A DNA stretch of 64,000 nucleotides from Legionella spiritensis (lineage in GTDB: Bacteria > Pseudomonadota > Gammaproteobacteria > Legionellales > Legionellaceae), in assembly GCF_900186965.1 (NCBI RefSeq), contig NZ_LT906457.1, positions 2,692,501 to 2,756,500 of the forward strand, given 5' to 3'. Of this stretch, positions 61,915 through 64,000 are shown in pieces. Each line of letters begins with the position of its first letter. Position 1 is the first letter of the stretch. The position numbers and the translations under genes are program-made. Under the pieces are notes generated by a model. The model was given only the letters and a program-made list of their open reading frames with translations, had not been told where the DNA came from and did no database searches.

Positions 61915-62071
61915 AGGCTGCCTCCTGAGCATCAATTTCGCTTAAGGCATTCTCAGAAAAGGCGCCCATGATGTCTGCCTCGATGGGTGTGACCTCAGCG
62001 ATAAAACCAGGAACCATCAAGTCCTCCAGTTTTTCAGAAATCACATCATTTAATTTACTTTCTTTATTCAT
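61907..62071 (-). CDS. traD: TraD-like small conjugation protein
   Basis: 54 codons between traF and the primase gene, overlapping the traF stop by ATGA and the primase start by 8 bp. It is acidic and helical (VISEKLEDLMVPGFIAEVTP; IMGAFSENALSEIDAQEAAY). RP4 has a small traD at this position, between traE and traC. The call is by position; sequence similarity was not tested. No ribosome site other than that within traF is needed because translation is coupled. Confidence 0.6.
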   Translation of the reverse strand: MNKESKLNDVISEKLEDLMVPGFIAEVTPIEADIMGAFSENALSEIDAQEAAYD

Positions 62072-62613
62072 GCACTTTCCCCCGTGTTGTTTTTAACCCA
62101 TATAGGTATGATCACTCCTTTGATTTGCTTGATGCTGACAGGGCCGTAATAACGACTGTCAAAGGACCACGAGCTTTGGCTGGTCATGGTCAACAATTCA
62201 TCTTCTTTAAGCGGATAATCTTTTGCGTGCCATTCCGGCAAAGGACGGTTCATCCCATCTGTTGATATGGGTTTTGAAAAAGGAATACGTTGACGGTTTA
62301 CAAAAACACCTTCATCGATGACAGAGATGTTATCACCTTTGATTGCGACTACTTTTTTCATCAAATAGCCATAGTTACCCGGGCAAAGACCGCTATCGAT
62401 ATAGCCTCTATCTCTTGCTTGTTGAAAGGCTGGCTTATCTTCCGGGCAAAATATGACAAAAGCATTTTTAAGATTCTTAATGTCCGTTATGCGATAAAGT
62501 CCACTAGGGATAGAATCGGTCAGGTTGATCCTAAAGCCCATAACCACCAGAAGGAGTACCGCACTTAAGATGCTCAGCAAAAAAATGCTAATCCAGGCCG
62601 TCAACTTCCTCAT
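62068..62613 (-). CDS. traF: TraF-like signal-peptidase-type protease
   Basis: 181 residues. An N-terminal membrane helix (SIFLLSILSAVLLLVVMGFR) precedes the S26 motif INLTDSIPSGLY with nucleophile Ser37 and the general-base Lys in GYLMKKVVAIKGDN near 86-87. In RP4 TraF the corresponding residues are Ser37 and Lys89. RP4 TraF cuts and cyclises the TrbC pilin. The gene sits between traG and traD with ATGA overlaps on both sides. Confidence 0.88.
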   Translation of the reverse strand: MRKLTAWISIFLLSILSAVLLLVVMGFRINLTDSIPSGLYRITDIKNLKNAFVIFCPEDKPAFQQARDRGYIDSGLCPGNYGYLMKKVVAIKGDNISVIDEGVFVNRQRIPFSKPISTDGMNRPLPEWHAKDYPLKEDELLTMTSQSSWSFDSRYYGPVSIKQIKGVIIPIWVKNNTGESA

Positions 62614-64000
62614 AGCCTGATTTCCTCATCTTCACTTAAACGGGCACGTAAGATATCTGATTGAACAGGTGCTTCAACCGATGCTCTGGCAATAAAAACA
62701 GGGTCTTTGAAATATAAGGGCTGTTTCCCATAAATGGCTGGAAAGCCTGCCACATAAATCACCATATCGCCTGCCTCATGAATTAAGCCATTCTCATCTT
62801 TTTTTGGCCCTGGCATACGCTGGCATTCATCGATGGTTAAAAGTGGACGGGATACTTCCTGCACCGTTTTAGATATCTGGCTTAAAAAGGTTGATATCCG
62901 TTTACCGCTGGTGGTGATATGTTCTTTGACAATGGTGGTTTGGCCTGTCAGTTTTGAAAGATGTTCAGCGGTTTCTATCCGGTTAGGTGGATAGGCGTTT
63001 TGGATATGGCAATTAGAGGTAATGGTTTCATCGGGTCCATAGCCTCGCTCACGACTTTTAAGCTGGTTGATGTCCTGACAAATGAGATAAAACTTCAAAC
63101 CGTATCCGGCCACAAAGGCCAAGGATTCCTGTAAAATATCAAGCTTGCCAAGGCTTGGAAATTCATCAATCATACACAACAGGCGATGCTTGTAGGTTTT
63201 CTTCGTTCTTATAAATCCATCTACCCGCTCAAACTCCATTTTATCGGCCAAAAGACGAACCACCATATTCAGCATGACTCGAACCAGGGGTTGTAACCGT
63301 GCTTTATCGTTGGGTTGCGTGACGATATAAAGACTGACGGGCGTGTCATGGTGCATCAAATCTTTGATACAGAAATCGGAGGCAGACACATTGTGTGCCA
63401 CCACCGGATCTCGGTATAAGGCCAGATAGGACTTTAAGGTGGATAATACGGAACCTGCTTCTTCCTCGGGCCTGTCAATCATGTCACGGGCCGAGGCACT
63501 GATAACCGGATGTGTTTTGCCATCATCATGTTGATATTGGGTCATTTCAATCAACAAATCAGCGATATTGGTATTCGGATCGACCAACATCTTGTCAATG
63601 TTGGGAAAAGTGGCCGGTTCCCCCTGGTTTCTCAGCTTGTAAATGGCATGCAGGATAAATCCGACCAGAAGTGCCTGGGAGGTTTTCTGCCAGTGGGTTT
63701 CAAGCCCTTTGCCATCAGGGTCAACCACAAGCGTTGCAAGATTTTGTACATCACCGACTTCATATTCAGTACCAACCCTGATTTCATCCAATGGATTCCA
63801 GCGGGCTGAACCTGTTAAGGTTGCAGGCTCAAACCGAATAACTTTATTGCTAGCATGTTTTTGACGCCAGCCAGCGGTTAATGCCCACAGCTCTCCCTTT
63901 AAATCGGTAATCACACAAGACTGTTTCCAGGATAAAAGTGTAGGAATAACAAGACCGACACCTTTCCCAGAGCGCGTTGGGGCATAGGTTAGTATGTGTT
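62610..64000 (-). CDS. traG: TraG/VirD4-type coupling protein, N-terminus beyond right edge
   Basis: At least 462 residues; the frame runs off the right edge, so the membrane-anchoring N-terminus is missing. Just inside the edge is Walker A (LTYAPTRSGKGVGLVIPTLL), then the Walker B region (RLLCMIDEFPSLGKLDILQE) and IYVAGFPAIYGKQPLYFKDP near the C-terminus. The protein is the ATPase that links the relaxosome to the type IV secretion channel. The stop overlaps the traF start. In RP4 traG follows traI directly; here they are on opposite strands about 40 kb apart. Confidence 0.9.
   Translation of the reverse strand, partial: HILTYAPTRSGKGVGLVIPTLLSWKQSCVITDLKGELWALTAGWRQKHASNKVIRFEPATLTGSARWNPLDEIRVGTEYEVGDVQNLATLVVDPDGKGLETHWQKTSQALLVGFILHAIYKLRNQGEPATFPNIDKMLVDPNTNIADLLIEMTQYQHDDGKTHPVISASARDMIDRPEEEAGSVLSTLKSYLALYRDPVVAHNVSASDFCIKDLMHHDTPVSLYIVTQPNDKARLQPLVRVMLNMVVRLLADKMEFERVDGFIRTKKTYKHRLLCMIDEFPSLGKLDILQESLAFVAGYGLKFYLICQDINQLKSRERGYGPDETITSNCHIQNAYPPNRIETAEHLSKLTGQTTIVKEHITTSGKRISTFLSQISKTVQEVSRPLLTIDECQRMPGPKKDENGLIHEAGDMVIYVAGFPAIYGKQPLYFKDPVFIARASVEAPVQSDILRARLSEDEEIRL

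Overview
The window looks like the accessory genome of a Legionella-type gammaproteobacterium. The evidence is AT-rich DNA, an ankyrin-repeat protein, Hel/Cus/Czc-type heavy-metal RND pumps, many worn-out insertion sequences, and an IncP (RP4)-like conjugation region. The species assignment is inference; no rRNA or core housekeeping locus is present. Whether the DNA is a plasmid or a chromosomal ICE cannot be settled here. Two 3'-end copies of a tRNA-Arg gene (7455-7501 and 10648-10694) argue for chromosomal integration events.

Layout. 1-6 kb: a partial ankyrin-repeat gene, a graveyard of IS481-like, ISL3 and MITE remnants, a beheaded alcohol dehydrogenase, a DUF302 gene, a three-gene operon of small secreted proteins (one Cys-rich with a duplicated domain), and a wrecked HigB/HigA toxin-antitoxin pair. 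6-10.7 kb: a monooxygenase/SDR pair, then between the two tRNA-Arg fragments an AAA+ DUF4143 ATPase, a cupin and an intact RES/Xre toxin-antitoxin operon. 10.7-13.6 kb: small unknowns, a PemK/MazF-like toxin and an orphan ParA. 13.7-17.8 kb: a visibly more GC-rich block with endonuclease I, an SRAP (YedK) protein, UmuC without UmuD, and a pair of perfect DnaA boxes.

18.2-22.4 kb is an IncP Tra1-like relaxosome: traM-traL-traK, divergent from traJ-traI, with a recognisable RP4-type oriT between them and a traH-like gene nested in traI. The matching second half (traC-like ArdC/TOPRIM primase, traD-like, traF, traG) lies on the other strand at 59.7-64.0 kb. About 37 kb of cargo separates the halves, and most of it (24-56 kb) is bracketed by an approximately 83-bp imperfect direct repeat.

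The cargo is metal and energy stress biology. It holds a mer remnant (merR, a CMD-family protein, frameshifted merC), a periplasmic protein gene split by an IS5/IS427-type element, and a translationally coupled operon of a P2-type cation ATPase and a CusCBA-like tripartite pump. That operon runs directly into a beta-CASP RNase-like protein, an AMP/thymidine-phosphorylase-like enzyme and PRPP synthetase. A Gly/His-rich small lipoprotein, a Cu+-type P-ATPase, a diguanylate cyclase, a second RND (CzcCBA-like) operon, and a polyester/acetyl-phosphate module (PhaC, MaoC-Pta fusion, AckA, FabI, PhaB, cold-shock protein) follow. Two methyltransferases, a CaCA exchanger and a fatty-acid hydroxylase complete it. 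The most unusual feature is the co-operonic link between copper-type efflux and an apparent RNA-to-PRPP nucleotide recycling cassette, next to a PHB/acetate-kinase cassette, all mobilised by an IncP-like system.
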